Assembly (NCBI GenBank): GCA_964528035.1
Contig: CAZGQY010000009.1
Span: forward strand, 1-47,071
Length of the DNA stretch: 47,071 nucleotides
Direction of reading: 5' to 3'
Source: CAZGQY01 sp964528035
GTDB taxonomy: Bacteria; Pseudomonadota; Gammaproteobacteria; Methylococcales; UBA1147
A program made the translations under genes and the position numbers. The notes below the pieces were generated by a model that was not told the DNA's origin, made no database searches, and saw only the letters and a list, made by a program, of their open reading frames with translations. Shown here piece after piece: positions 17,262 to 24,840 of the stretch. How positions within the stretch are numbered: position 1 is the stretch's first letter; the number at the start of each line of letters is the position of its first letter.

Positions 17262-17960
17262 ATGAGTACACAAATTGCGTTAGTAGAAGATAATGAGGTA
17301 ACACGTAGGGTTTATACTGAAACTTTAGTCAATCAGGGATTTGATGTTGTGGCTCTTAAAGACCGCCATGCAGCGATGGACCATTTTCGCCAATCCCTGC
17401 CGGACGTCGTGGTCCTGGATATTGGCTTGAATGAAGAACGAGATGGCGGTTTCAAGCTGTGTATTGCCCTTCGTCGGCTTGCCCCCACATTGCCGATTAT
17501 ATTTTTGACCTCCAGAGATGAAGAACATGACAGGATATCTGGACTGCGGGTCGGCGCAGATGATTATATTACCAAAGATATTGGTCTCAACTATCTGATC
17601 GTGCGAATTGAAGTATTATTGCAACGCTTTCAAGCCCTGACTAAAAGTGAAGTACTGGATCATAGTAAAAATCTTATTTACGGTTCTGTAGAAATGGATC
17701 ACACGCGAATGATAGCCTGGTGGAATAAGATACCACTGGATCTAAGTTTGACCCAGTATTGGATTCTTAATGAATTGGTCAGCAATTGTGGGGAAATCAA
17801 ACAATACAATCGATTAATGCGAGCTGCAAAGATTAGCGTCGAGCCGAATACAATTACGGCTCACATTAAGACAATTCGAGATCGTTTTCGTATTGTTGAT
17901 AGTAAATTCGATTGTATTAAGACGGAACGGGGCATTGGCTACCGTTGGGTCGAAGTATAG
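17262..17960 (+). CDS. OmpR-family response regulator, resembling the proteobacterial sortase-system regulator PdsR
   Basis: 232 aa. Receiver domain 1-120 with acidic pocket VEDNE, phospho-acceptor Asp53 in VLDIGL, Thr83 in FLTSRD and Lys105 in ITKD. C-terminal winged-helix 130-232 with ERGIGYRWVEV, typical of OmpR DNA-binding domains. The segments DGGFKLC, LPIIFLTSRDEE and GADDYITKDI recall, from memory, response regulators of the proteobacterial dedicated sortase system. No histidine kinase, sortase or sortase substrate lies within this window, so it is an orphan. GGAGAGG upstream is the ribosome site. The 300-bp leader with dyads suggests regulated expression, possibly autoregulation. Confidence 0.88.
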   Translation: MSTQIALVEDNEVTRRVYTETLVNQGFDVVALKDRHAAMDHFRQSLPDVVVLDIGLNEERDGGFKLCIALRRLAPTLPIIFLTSRDEEHDRISGLRVGADDYITKDIGLNYLIVRIEVLLQRFQALTKSEVLDHSKNLIYGSVEMDHTRMIAWWNKIPLDLSLTQYWILNELVSNCGEIKQYNRLMRAAKISVEPNTITAHIKTIRDRFRIVDSKFDCIKTERGIGYRWVEV

Positions 17961-18055
17961 GACGCTCAGACTTTAAATAACACTCGTTGCTATCTGATTT
18001 GGCTGGTTGACAGGCGCTAATATCAGACGCGGCCACCTTTCCAGTGAATTTTCGG

Positions 18056-18061
18056 TATAAT
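18056..18061 (+). promoter_or_regulatory. Possible -10 element of argG
   Basis: TATAAT 38 bp before the argG ATG at 18099. The region 15-18 bp upstream lacks a clear -35. A TTGACA at 18007-18012 is too far away to pair with it. Confidence 0.35.
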
Positions 18062-18098
18062 GCCCGCCGATTCATTGTATTCCTGAGAGTTGCAACAC

Positions 18099-19322
18099 AT
18101 GTCAAAGTCTGAAATTAGTAAAGTCGTACTTGCTTATTCCGGGGGTTTGGATACCTCTGTGATACTGAAGTGGTTACAGGAGCAGTATCAATGCGAAGTG
18201 GTGACATTTACTGCCGACATTGGTCAGGGTGAGGAGGTTGAGCCGGCACGGGAAAAAGCCAGGAATTTGGGCATCGAAGAGATATATATAGATGATTTGC
18301 GCGAGGAATTTGCAAAACAATATGTATATCCGATGTTCAGAGCGAACGCGATCTATGAGGGCGAATATCTCTTGGGTACATCCATCGCCAGGCCGTTAAT
18401 TGCAAAACGGCTAATAGAAATTGCCAACGAAACAGGTTCCGATACGATATCTCATGGCGCAACGGGTAAAGGTAATGATCAGGTTCGATTTGAGTTGGGC
18501 GCTTATGCGTTGAGGCCGGATATTAAAATCATAGCACCGTGGAGAGAGTGGGATTTGAGCTCGCGGGAAACCTTGATGGCTTATGCCGAATCTCATGATA
18601 TTCCAGTAGAAATGAAACAGGGGAAACGTAGCCCTTACTCGATGGATGCGAATTTACTGCATATTTCCTACGAAGGCGGGTGTCTGGAGGATCCGTGGAT
18701 CCAGCCTGAAGATGCGATGTGGCGTTGGTCCGTGTCGCCAGAGGATGCGCCTGACCAGGCGACCACTATAGAATTGACCTATGAAAAAGGTGACGTCACA
18801 GAGATTAATGGTGTTGGATATACACCTGCCAGAGTGATGGAGTTACTCAACGAGATTGGAGGTGCAAATGGAATTGGTCGTTCTGATATCGTTGAAAACC
18901 GTTATGCCGGAATGAAATCCAGGGGGTGTTACGAAACGCCGGCGGGTACCATTCTATTAAAGGCACATCGAGCCATTGAATCAATTACCCTGGATAGAGA
19001 AGTGGCTCATTTGAAAGATGATTTGATGCCTCGTTACGCCACATTAATTTACAATGGTTATTGGTGGAGTCCGGAAAGACTTGTACTGCAACAAATGATC
19101 GATGCTTCACAGCGACCAGTAAACGGTAACGTCGCACTTAAACTCTATAAAGGAAACGTGATTGTCATTGGTCGTTCGTCGGATAATGACAGTTTATTCG
19201 ATGAATCAATCGCCACTTTCGAAGATGATGCGGGTACTTACGACCAACAGGATGCAGAAGGTTTTATAAAATTGAACGCACTGCGTATGCGCATCGCGGC
19301 AAGGCGTGGACGCAACATGTAA
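18099..19322 (+). CDS. argG: Argininosuccinate synthase
   Basis: 407 aa. ATP-dependent ligation of citrulline and aspartate, the penultimate step of arginine synthesis. The N-terminal PP-loop AYSGGLDTS, then TADIGQGEE, SHGATGKGNDQVRFE and the segment YSMDANLLHISYEGG are diagnostic; the length is that of the common bacterial class. ATG 18099 is preferred over the in-frame TTG 18090 because family proteins begin just before KVVLAYSGGLD and GAGAG lies upstream. It stands alone; no other arg gene is near. It converges on the sigma-54 activator gene, with 116 bp between stops. Confidence 0.97.
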   Translation: MSKSEISKVVLAYSGGLDTSVILKWLQEQYQCEVVTFTADIGQGEEVEPAREKARNLGIEEIYIDDLREEFAKQYVYPMFRANAIYEGEYLLGTSIARPLIAKRLIEIANETGSDTISHGATGKGNDQVRFELGAYALRPDIKIIAPWREWDLSSRETLMAYAESHDIPVEMKQGKRSPYSMDANLLHISYEGGCLEDPWIQPEDAMWRWSVSPEDAPDQATTIELTYEKGDVTEINGVGYTPARVMELLNEIGGANGIGRSDIVENRYAGMKSRGCYETPAGTILLKAHRAIESITLDREVAHLKDDLMPRYATLIYNGYWWSPERLVLQQMIDASQRPVNGNVALKLYKGNVIVIGRSSDNDSLFDESIATFEDDAGTYDQQDAEGFIKLNALRMRIAARRGRNM

Positions 19323-19438
19323 AGCTTTTTTGACGAACAAACCCTGTTAGGAGTGCTGAGAATGTTATATGGAGCGCAGCGAGCTACATGCTGTATGAAT
19401 TTCCCGTGGAGCCAGACGATTGAAGAAATTCAACCTAA

Positions 19439-20401
19439 TCACGCAGTAATACTATATTTTTGAATTCGATAAAGCAGCGTGTCACGAGTCATACCCAATA
19501 ACCGTGCAGATTGACTGCGGTTACCATTGGTGCGAATGAGGGCTTGATTAATGAGATCTATTTCCAAAGATTCCAGATTAATTCCAGAGTCCGGCAAAGT
19601 GAATCCAATGTCGGTATTGGGTTGTTTTATTTTTGGGTTAGAATGATATTCAACAGGAATGTTCGTGGGTTCGATTGTTTTACCCGGTAGGAAAATTACC
19701 AAACGTTCGCACAGGTTGCGGAGTTCTCTGACATTGCCGGGCCAGCTATACGATAACAGTAGCTTGATTGCCGCCTTAGTGAATTGTGGCGCGTCGAGCT
19801 GATGTTGTTTGCTGAATATATCAATAAAATACTTTACCAGACAGGTGACGTCACTATTGCGCTCGCGGAGAGGCGGAATTTGCAACGGCACAACATTGAG
19901 ACGAAAGTACAGATCCTGACGAAATTCACCAGACTTGATTTTAGCTTGTAAACTAGAGTTGGTCGCCGCGATAATTCTCGCATTGACTGTTTGGGTCTGA
20001 GTCTGACCCACCGGTTGGCATTCGCCTGTTTCAAGAAATCTGAGTAATTTTGCCTGCAACGGCAGCGAGAGAGAGTCGACTTCGTCGAGAAAAAGTGTTC
20101 CATTGTGTGCCGCTTGAAGTTTCCCTGTCTGGTTTGATACGGCACCAGTAAACGAACCTTTGGTGTGTCCGAATAATTCAGATTCAGCAATGCTCTCCGG
20201 TAGGGCTGCGCAATTCAGTGTAATGAAGGGTTTGCTGGCGCGCGGACTGTGCTGCTGTAGTGCGTTGGCAATAACTTCTTTACCCGTCCCGGTTTCACCT
20301 GTGATCAAAACGGTTACATCGGTGCCTGCGATTACATGTGCGCTACGTAATAGCGATTGAAAATTGGGTGACCTCCCAATCAGGGATTTAAATGCGTCCA
20401 C
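19439..20401 (-). CDS. Sigma-54-dependent activator without an N-terminal sensor domain
   Basis: 320 aa. It begins almost directly with the AAA+ domain: Walker A GETGTGKE (35-42), sigma-54 contact loop GSFTGA (82-87, usual GAFTGA), Walker B GTLFLDE (101-107), arginine-finger region and sensor-2 WPGNVRELRN. A Fis-type HTH ends the protein (NGNRSQSARLLGMTRDTLLYRIQKY). It remodels RNA polymerase-sigma54 to open promoters. With no receiver or PAS/GAF domain it resembles PspF or orphan NtrC types, so control must come from a partner or expression level. It lies 33 bp downstream of the TauE/SafE-like gene on the same strand, so the pair is probably an operon. Confidence 0.93.
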   Translation of the reverse strand: MDAFKSLIGRSPNFQSLLRSAHVIAGTDVTVLITGETGTGKEVIANALQQHSPRASKPFITLNCAALPESIAESELFGHTKGSFTGAVSNQTGKLQAAHNGTLFLDEVDSLSLPLQAKLLRFLETGECQPVGQTQTQTVNARIIAATNSSLQAKIKSGEFRQDLYFRLNVVPLQIPPLRERNSDVTCLVKYFIDIFSKQHQLDAPQFTKAAIKLLLSYSWPGNVRELRNLCERLVIFLPGKTIEPTNIPVEYHSNPKIKQPNTDIGFTLPDSGINLESLEIDLINQALIRTNGNRSQSARLLGMTRDTLLYRIQKYSITA

Positions 20402-20434
20402 TTTACTGCCTCTTCGACTTGGTAATGCTTTATT

Positions 20435-21163
20435 TTATTCGTGCAGTCCGGAAAAATGTATCCGTAACGGATATAAATCGGGAAACGCTGAGAACAATGC
20501 CAGCAAAATCATGAAGATTCCCGTGAACTGTCTGAATTTATTATTATGAGCCAATCGGCTCATTAGGCTTGTCATTATACCTAAACTTAACACGGCCGGT
20601 AAAGTCCCAAGCCCGAATGACAGCATGGTAACAGCACTTCGAGTGATATCTCCTGCCGTAATTGAAAGAGCCAGGGCTGCATAGACGAGTCCGCAGGGCA
20701 GCCAACCCCAGACAGCGCCAAATAGAAATGCACTTGGCATGGTATGAACGGGAATCAGGCGGCGTCCCAGGGGCTCAATGAGTTGCCAGAATTTTGATCC
20801 GATTCGCTCAATATAGGCGAAACGGGGAAACCAGCCGGCAATATACAGGCCGGCACCCGCCATAAATAAGGCCGAACTGATTTGTAAAACCCGGTATCCA
20901 TCGATCTTGTTAAATGGGAGCGTGAATACATGATGCAATACTCCAACCAGTATTCCGGCAGCGGTATAACTCGCTATTCGACCCAAATTGTAGCAGGCGA
21001 TAAAGGGGAATATTGTTTTGGTTCGTTGACGAATGTCTTGTCTCAGACTGAGCGTCAACGTGCCAATTATCGAGCCGCACATACCCAGACAATGAAGGCT
21101 GCTAAACAGCCCCATAATAAACGCGACCAGATAGGAAGTATTAAAATCTTGAAGAATGTTCAT
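20435..21163 (-). CDS. TauE/SafE (DsbD_2-type) inner-membrane protein
   Basis: 242 aa with about six membrane helices. Early GLFSSLHCLGMCGSI (His24, Cys25, Cys29) and later AVWGWLPCGLVYAAL carry the conserved Cys-containing half-repeats of the family usually annotated sulfite exporter TauE/SafE, often encoded near cytochrome oxidase and copper genes. Relation to DsbD suggests transfer of reducing equivalents or metal across the membrane; the substrate is unknown here. Its start at 21163 faces the TonB-receptor gene across a 432-bp region with tandem operator-like sites. The sigma-54 activator follows downstream. Confidence 0.85.
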   Translation of the reverse strand: MNILQDFNTSYLVAFIMGLFSSLHCLGMCGSIIGTLTLSLRQDIRQRTKTIFPFIACYNLGRIASYTAAGILVGVLHHVFTLPFNKIDGYRVLQISSALFMAGAGLYIAGWFPRFAYIERIGSKFWQLIEPLGRRLIPVHTMPSAFLFGAVWGWLPCGLVYAALALSITAGDITRSAVTMLSFGLGTLPAVLSLGIMTSLMSRLAHNNKFRQFTGIFMILLALFSAFPDLYPLRIHFSGLHE

Positions 21164-21595
21164 AAGCGGGCGTGAACATTAACATAAAATAGCGATTTCG
21201 TGGCAATTAGTTATTATTGGTTTCGGAAAAATAGGGTTGCAACGGTAGAAATCCAGAAGAATTGAGTAAATGATCTGCTTTCTTCAGTATTTACCTCGAG
21301 AAATGTGTCATATGCCACAGTAAGTGTGTCATATGCCACCATGTACGCCTTATTTGCTACAGTTATTATAATAATTATTCCATTAGTAGCAGATATGTAA
21401 GAATAATGTAATAAAGGCATGAATAATGCTTGTAACGTATTTTTGCTATTTGGCAAATAACAACAACGATGTGAATTCCGATGGTTATAGAGAGTTTGCG
21501 GGGGGTGATGGGATCGATTCGATAATTGTTACGGTAAAGTGTGGAATCTTTTTCGACGAATGTAATATTTTTTTATAGAGTAAATGGGGATTGTA
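21164..21595. other. 432-bp divergent regulatory region
   Basis: Lies between the leftward TauE/SafE-like gene and the rightward TonB receptor gene. Besides the tandem sites at 21304-21340 it holds a TATAAT at 21367-21372 reading toward the receptor, which would give a leader of roughly 215 nt. The leader has small dyads (TTTGC-6 nt-GCAAA near 21452) but no recognisable cobalamin box. GGGGA at 21587-21591 serves the start at 21596. Confidence 0.5.
21304..21340. promoter_or_regulatory. Two tandem operator-like sites, TGTGTCATATGCCAC, 21 bp apart
   Basis: Fifteen identical bases at 21304-21318 and 21325-21339. Each is an imperfect palindrome around CATATG with TGTG at the left and CACA or CACC at the right, i.e. 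the 5-6-5 geometry of CRP/FNR-family sites but with TGTGT/CCACA arms. The 21-bp period places both on the same face of the helix. The pair ends just upstream of where a -35 would sit for the TATAAT at 21367. Confidence 0.55.
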
Positions 21596-23770
21596 ATGAG
21601 ATCTTTTTATAGCGGATTAGCAATGGTTCTGATCCTGATGGTACCTTTTGCAGGAGTTGCCGAGACTGGCGACCTTATTGTAGCGCAAAATGATACTACT
21701 AATTCCAAAGGCGTCACGGAGGCGACCGATGTCGCTTCTAATAAAGAGCAACTTTCGACGATAACCATTGAAGGTCGATACCAGCGTCAGGGCACAGTCG
21801 AATTGCAACCAGGGTCGGGTGGAACGCTGGATACTTCCGAATTGTTAAAGCGTGTACCTGGCGCGAATGTCAATCGTAATGGTCCTCTTACCAATTTACC
21901 CCAATACCGTGGTCTTTCCGGTAACCAGATTAACGTCATGGTTGATGGTGTAAATTTAAAGGAAGTTGGGCCAAACTCAATGGATACCAGCTTGAGTAAT
22001 ATTCCAAAAGCTGTTGTTAAGTCTGTGAAGGTTTACAGAGGAATCGCGCCAGTCAGTAGTGGTATTGAGACACTGGGTGGAACAATTGCCACTGAGTCAA
22101 AAAAAGGGGAGTTCGCTGAACCCGGAAAAATTGAAACCCACGGAGTTGCTTCGGCTGGATACAGTTGGGTAAACAGCGGTCGCTATGCCGGTATTAATGC
22201 CAGCGTGGCTAATGAAAATCATCGCGCATTTTTTAATGGTACCTACGAAAAGGGGCGGGATTATAACTTTGGTGTTGGTAAACCGGTTAGCGATTCGCAG
22301 TATGAGCGCTCGACCTGGGGCGTGGGCTATGGATTCAACATGGACGATCAGGAAATCGGTATTAGTTACGACCATAAAAATACTGTGAACAGTGGTACTC
22401 CTTCATTGCCTTTGGATATCCGCTATATTCGCGGTGATGTGGGTAATATCAATTATTCGGGGGAATTTGGTAACGGATATAAAGTCGACGCTAAAGGCTT
22501 TTTTCAAACATCTGACCACCAAATGGATAATTATAGGTTGAGACCTGTTCCCAGGCCCGGTGGCGCGCCGCGTTTTCGTTTTGTTGATAACAATGTTACC
22601 GCCGGTGGTTATCGGGCGGCACTGACGATTCCCGATATTCTTTCCGGTGATTTGAGCATTGGAGCCGACGGTGATCTGGCGAACCACAACTCTATCGTTC
22701 GTGACCCGACGGCTGCAGGTTTTTTCATTCGCAATTTTAACGATGCACAGCGTGATCGTTATGGTTTTTTTGCTGAATGGGATGCTCATTTTGCAGACGT
22801 ATGGAATGTTGAACTCGGTTTGAGATATAACCATATAGAAATGGATGCAGGGCCTGTTTCAACCAGTATAGGAGCACCTGCCGCGCAATTGTTGGCGACA
22901 CGCTTTAATAGCGCCAATCGAAGTGTGGCGAATAATAATGTCGATGGCGTTGCTGTACTTCGCTATGCTGCCACCGATGATCTTGATCTGGAATTTGGAT
23001 TTGGCAGCAAAACTCGCGCACCCAGTTATCAGCAACGGTACTTGTGGATACCCCTGGAAACGACAGGCGGTCTTGCCGATGGCCGTGTATATGTAGGTGA
23101 TATCAATCTGAAAAGTGAGCGTTCGTACGAAGTTGAGTTTTCTCTGGATTGGCATACCGAGCGGTTTTACCTAACGCCTTCTGTTTATTATCGCTACGTG
23201 AATAACTATATCCAGGGTTTGGCAGTGACTGATATTCCGACACGAATGGTTGCCGGAGCGATTCAGCCTGGAGGTCCCGGGCCGCTTAGATTTTCCAATA
23301 TTAATGCAAATCTTTGGGGTACAGATATGGAAGTCGGTTTTTCTGTAACCGATTATCTGAGGTTTGACGGTATAATAAGTTATGTACGAGGTCGGCGCGT
23401 AGGAACCGGTGCGGATAATCTATATAGAATCGCACCCTTGAATGGGCGACTGAAAATGACCTATGAACGCGGCGATTGGATGGCCTTTACGGAATATGTC
23501 GGTGCTGCCAAGCAATCGAGTACTTCCAGTTTTAATGGAGAAAGACCGACTCCGGGTTACGGCTTATTTAATGTTCGGGTTCAATATCAGCCGAATTATG
23601 CCTATGTGAATGGTCTGACTGTTGCTGCGGGTGTAGATAATATTCTTGACAAAAGCTATGCGGATCATTTGAATGGAATTAACAGGGTTATCGGCTCGGA
23701 TGTTGCTTTGGGTTCCAGAGTACCGAATCCTGGACGTAATGTTTATTTAACCGCAAGTTACGATTGGTAG
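21596..23770 (+). CDS. TonB-dependent outer-membrane receptor
   Basis: 724 aa from ATG 21596, which has GGGGA at good spacing; an in-frame ATG at 21584 would add four residues. Signal peptide SGLAMVLILMVPFAGVA; possible TonB box LSTITIEGR; plug domain with LLKRVPGANVNRNGPL, PQYRGLSGNQINVMVDGV and VKSVKVYRGIAPV; then a 22-strand-type barrel with Arg/Tyr-rich strands ending in YLTASYDW, a C-terminal aromatic as needed for Bam assembly. Such receptors import metal chelates, cobalamin or carbohydrates using TonB-ExbBD. No biosynthetic or periplasmic partner is adjacent, so the ligand is unknown; the TauE/SafE-like neighbour makes a metal conceivable. A strong terminator follows. Confidence 0.93.
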   Translation: MRSFYSGLAMVLILMVPFAGVAETGDLIVAQNDTTNSKGVTEATDVASNKEQLSTITIEGRYQRQGTVELQPGSGGTLDTSELLKRVPGANVNRNGPLTNLPQYRGLSGNQINVMVDGVNLKEVGPNSMDTSLSNIPKAVVKSVKVYRGIAPVSSGIETLGGTIATESKKGEFAEPGKIETHGVASAGYSWVNSGRYAGINASVANENHRAFFNGTYEKGRDYNFGVGKPVSDSQYERSTWGVGYGFNMDDQEIGISYDHKNTVNSGTPSLPLDIRYIRGDVGNINYSGEFGNGYKVDAKGFFQTSDHQMDNYRLRPVPRPGGAPRFRFVDNNVTAGGYRAALTIPDILSGDLSIGADGDLANHNSIVRDPTAAGFFIRNFNDAQRDRYGFFAEWDAHFADVWNVELGLRYNHIEMDAGPVSTSIGAPAAQLLATRFNSANRSVANNNVDGVAVLRYAATDDLDLEFGFGSKTRAPSYQQRYLWIPLETTGGLADGRVYVGDINLKSERSYEVEFSLDWHTERFYLTPSVYYRYVNNYIQGLAVTDIPTRMVAGAIQPGGPGPLRFSNINANLWGTDMEVGFSVTDYLRFDGIISYVRGRRVGTGADNLYRIAPLNGRLKMTYERGDWMAFTEYVGAAKQSSTSSFNGERPTPGYGLFNVRVQYQPNYAYVNGLTVAAGVDNILDKSYADHLNGINRVIGSDVALGSRVPNPGRNVYLTASYDW

Positions 23771-23812
23771 CTTATCGGCTATTCTATTTTCGAATAGTTG
23801 CTTTTTATGAAG

Positions 23813-23841
23813 AGCGCAGAAGGAATCTTCTGCGCTTTTTT
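23813..23841 (+). terminator. Rho-independent terminator of the first TonB receptor gene
   Basis: Ten-bp stem AGCGCAGAAG/CTTCTGCGCT with a GAAT loop, followed by a run of six T. It lies 43 bp after the receptor stop. A smaller dyad CTATTC/GAATAG at 23779-23797 precedes it. Confidence 0.92.
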
Positions 23842-23964
23842 CAATATATCCCATAATTTCTTGTAACCATTGATTGAACTCGCCTTTTTAGTCTGGTGAA
23901 TAGACAGAGTTCGTCTATGCTTAGTTACGTTATCTGTTGAAGAGTAGATTTTAAGGGGAAAATT

Positions 23965-24528
23965 ATGAGTATTCTGTTTGGAGTTATTTGTGGCTTGGTT
24001 GGGTTCTGGTTTGTGAATGATTTTCTGGGGTTAGATCCATTGCAATCTATCCCGTCAGACAAAAAAGAGAAAGGCAGGGCTAAAAATGGTGTAGCGGTTA
24101 ATCAGGCAGTTGCCGGTACTCGTCCAAATATTTCGGGATCGGCGGTCGCGAAAAAGACTAAGTCAAAGCCAAAGGTAATTGTTCGATCAGTAAAGAAGGA
24201 TAAAAACGCTGCTGTCCGGAAAAGTAAAGCTGTCGTCAAAGTTAAAACAGCCAACAAAGATGATTTAATGCGCATCGCAGGTGTTGGACCTAAAATAGCT
24301 AAATTTATGAAGAAAAACGGAATTAGCAGTTTCCAGGCTCTGGCAAAGTACGATAACGTGAAACTGGCGACCATGTTAAAGAAAGAGGGCGTTAGAGCTC
24401 GTAAAGATGATCCGGAATCCTGGAAAGAGCAGGCTCAGCTTGCTGTGAAAGGAGATTGGGAAAATCTTAGAAAGTATCAGGAAAAGCAGAAGAGCGAAAG
24501 AAAGGGTGATGTAAAAACTGCGGCATGA
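23965..24528 (+). CDS. Membrane-anchored helix-hairpin-helix protein
   Basis: 187 aa. N-terminal hydrophobic segment (SILFGVICGLVGFWFVNDFLG) is a probable single membrane anchor; residues ~35-85 are a Lys/Ala/Val-rich linker; residues ~95-165 match the small helix-hairpin-helix-like domain (DDLMRIAGVGPKIAKFMKKN ... ISSFQALAKYDNVKLATML ... DDPESWKEQAQLAVKGDW) that also occurs appended to NuoE and ribosomal-protein L21 homologues. The tail is basic. The domain is of unclear role, possibly nucleic-acid or protein binding at the membrane. AAGGGGAAAATT before ATG 23965 gives a good ribosome site. Preceded by a terminator, so it has its own promoter. Confidence 0.75.
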   Translation: MSILFGVICGLVGFWFVNDFLGLDPLQSIPSDKKEKGRAKNGVAVNQAVAGTRPNISGSAVAKKTKSKPKVIVRSVKKDKNAAVRKSKAVVKVKTANKDDLMRIAGVGPKIAKFMKKNGISSFQALAKYDNVKLATMLKKEGVRARKDDPESWKEQAQLAVKGDWENLRKYQEKQKSERKGDVKTAA

Positions 24529-24840
24529 TTTCTGTGTAGTTGTCCGGGAAAAGGAGCCTGTCACGGATAACTCAGTGGCCTTGGCTCATTTTCCCATATA
24601 AGCGGGTACAGATTAGTTGAAAGTTAGTTGGTGGCGATCAAATTGTAGTTTTAAAATCACTTTCCCTCACCTTGACGTTTGTTCCCGGATTGTCTCCACG
24701 CAGCGAATAAATTATCAGAGTGGTTAAATTCTTAGCTGAGTACCAATTATAAAATTCGATCACAGGTCTTAGATTCATTTGTCACTTTGAAGAACCCTTG
24801 ATAGAGTGTGTTGGATTATAGAATCATACACGCGTTCCTT

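Noticed and set aside
18040..18098. ArgR box upstream of argG
   Set aside because: TGAAT and ATTCA half-sites are present but not at the spacing of an ARG box.
21373..21595. Cobalamin riboswitch in the TonB receptor leader
   Set aside because: No B12-box sequence and no fitting long paired architecture.
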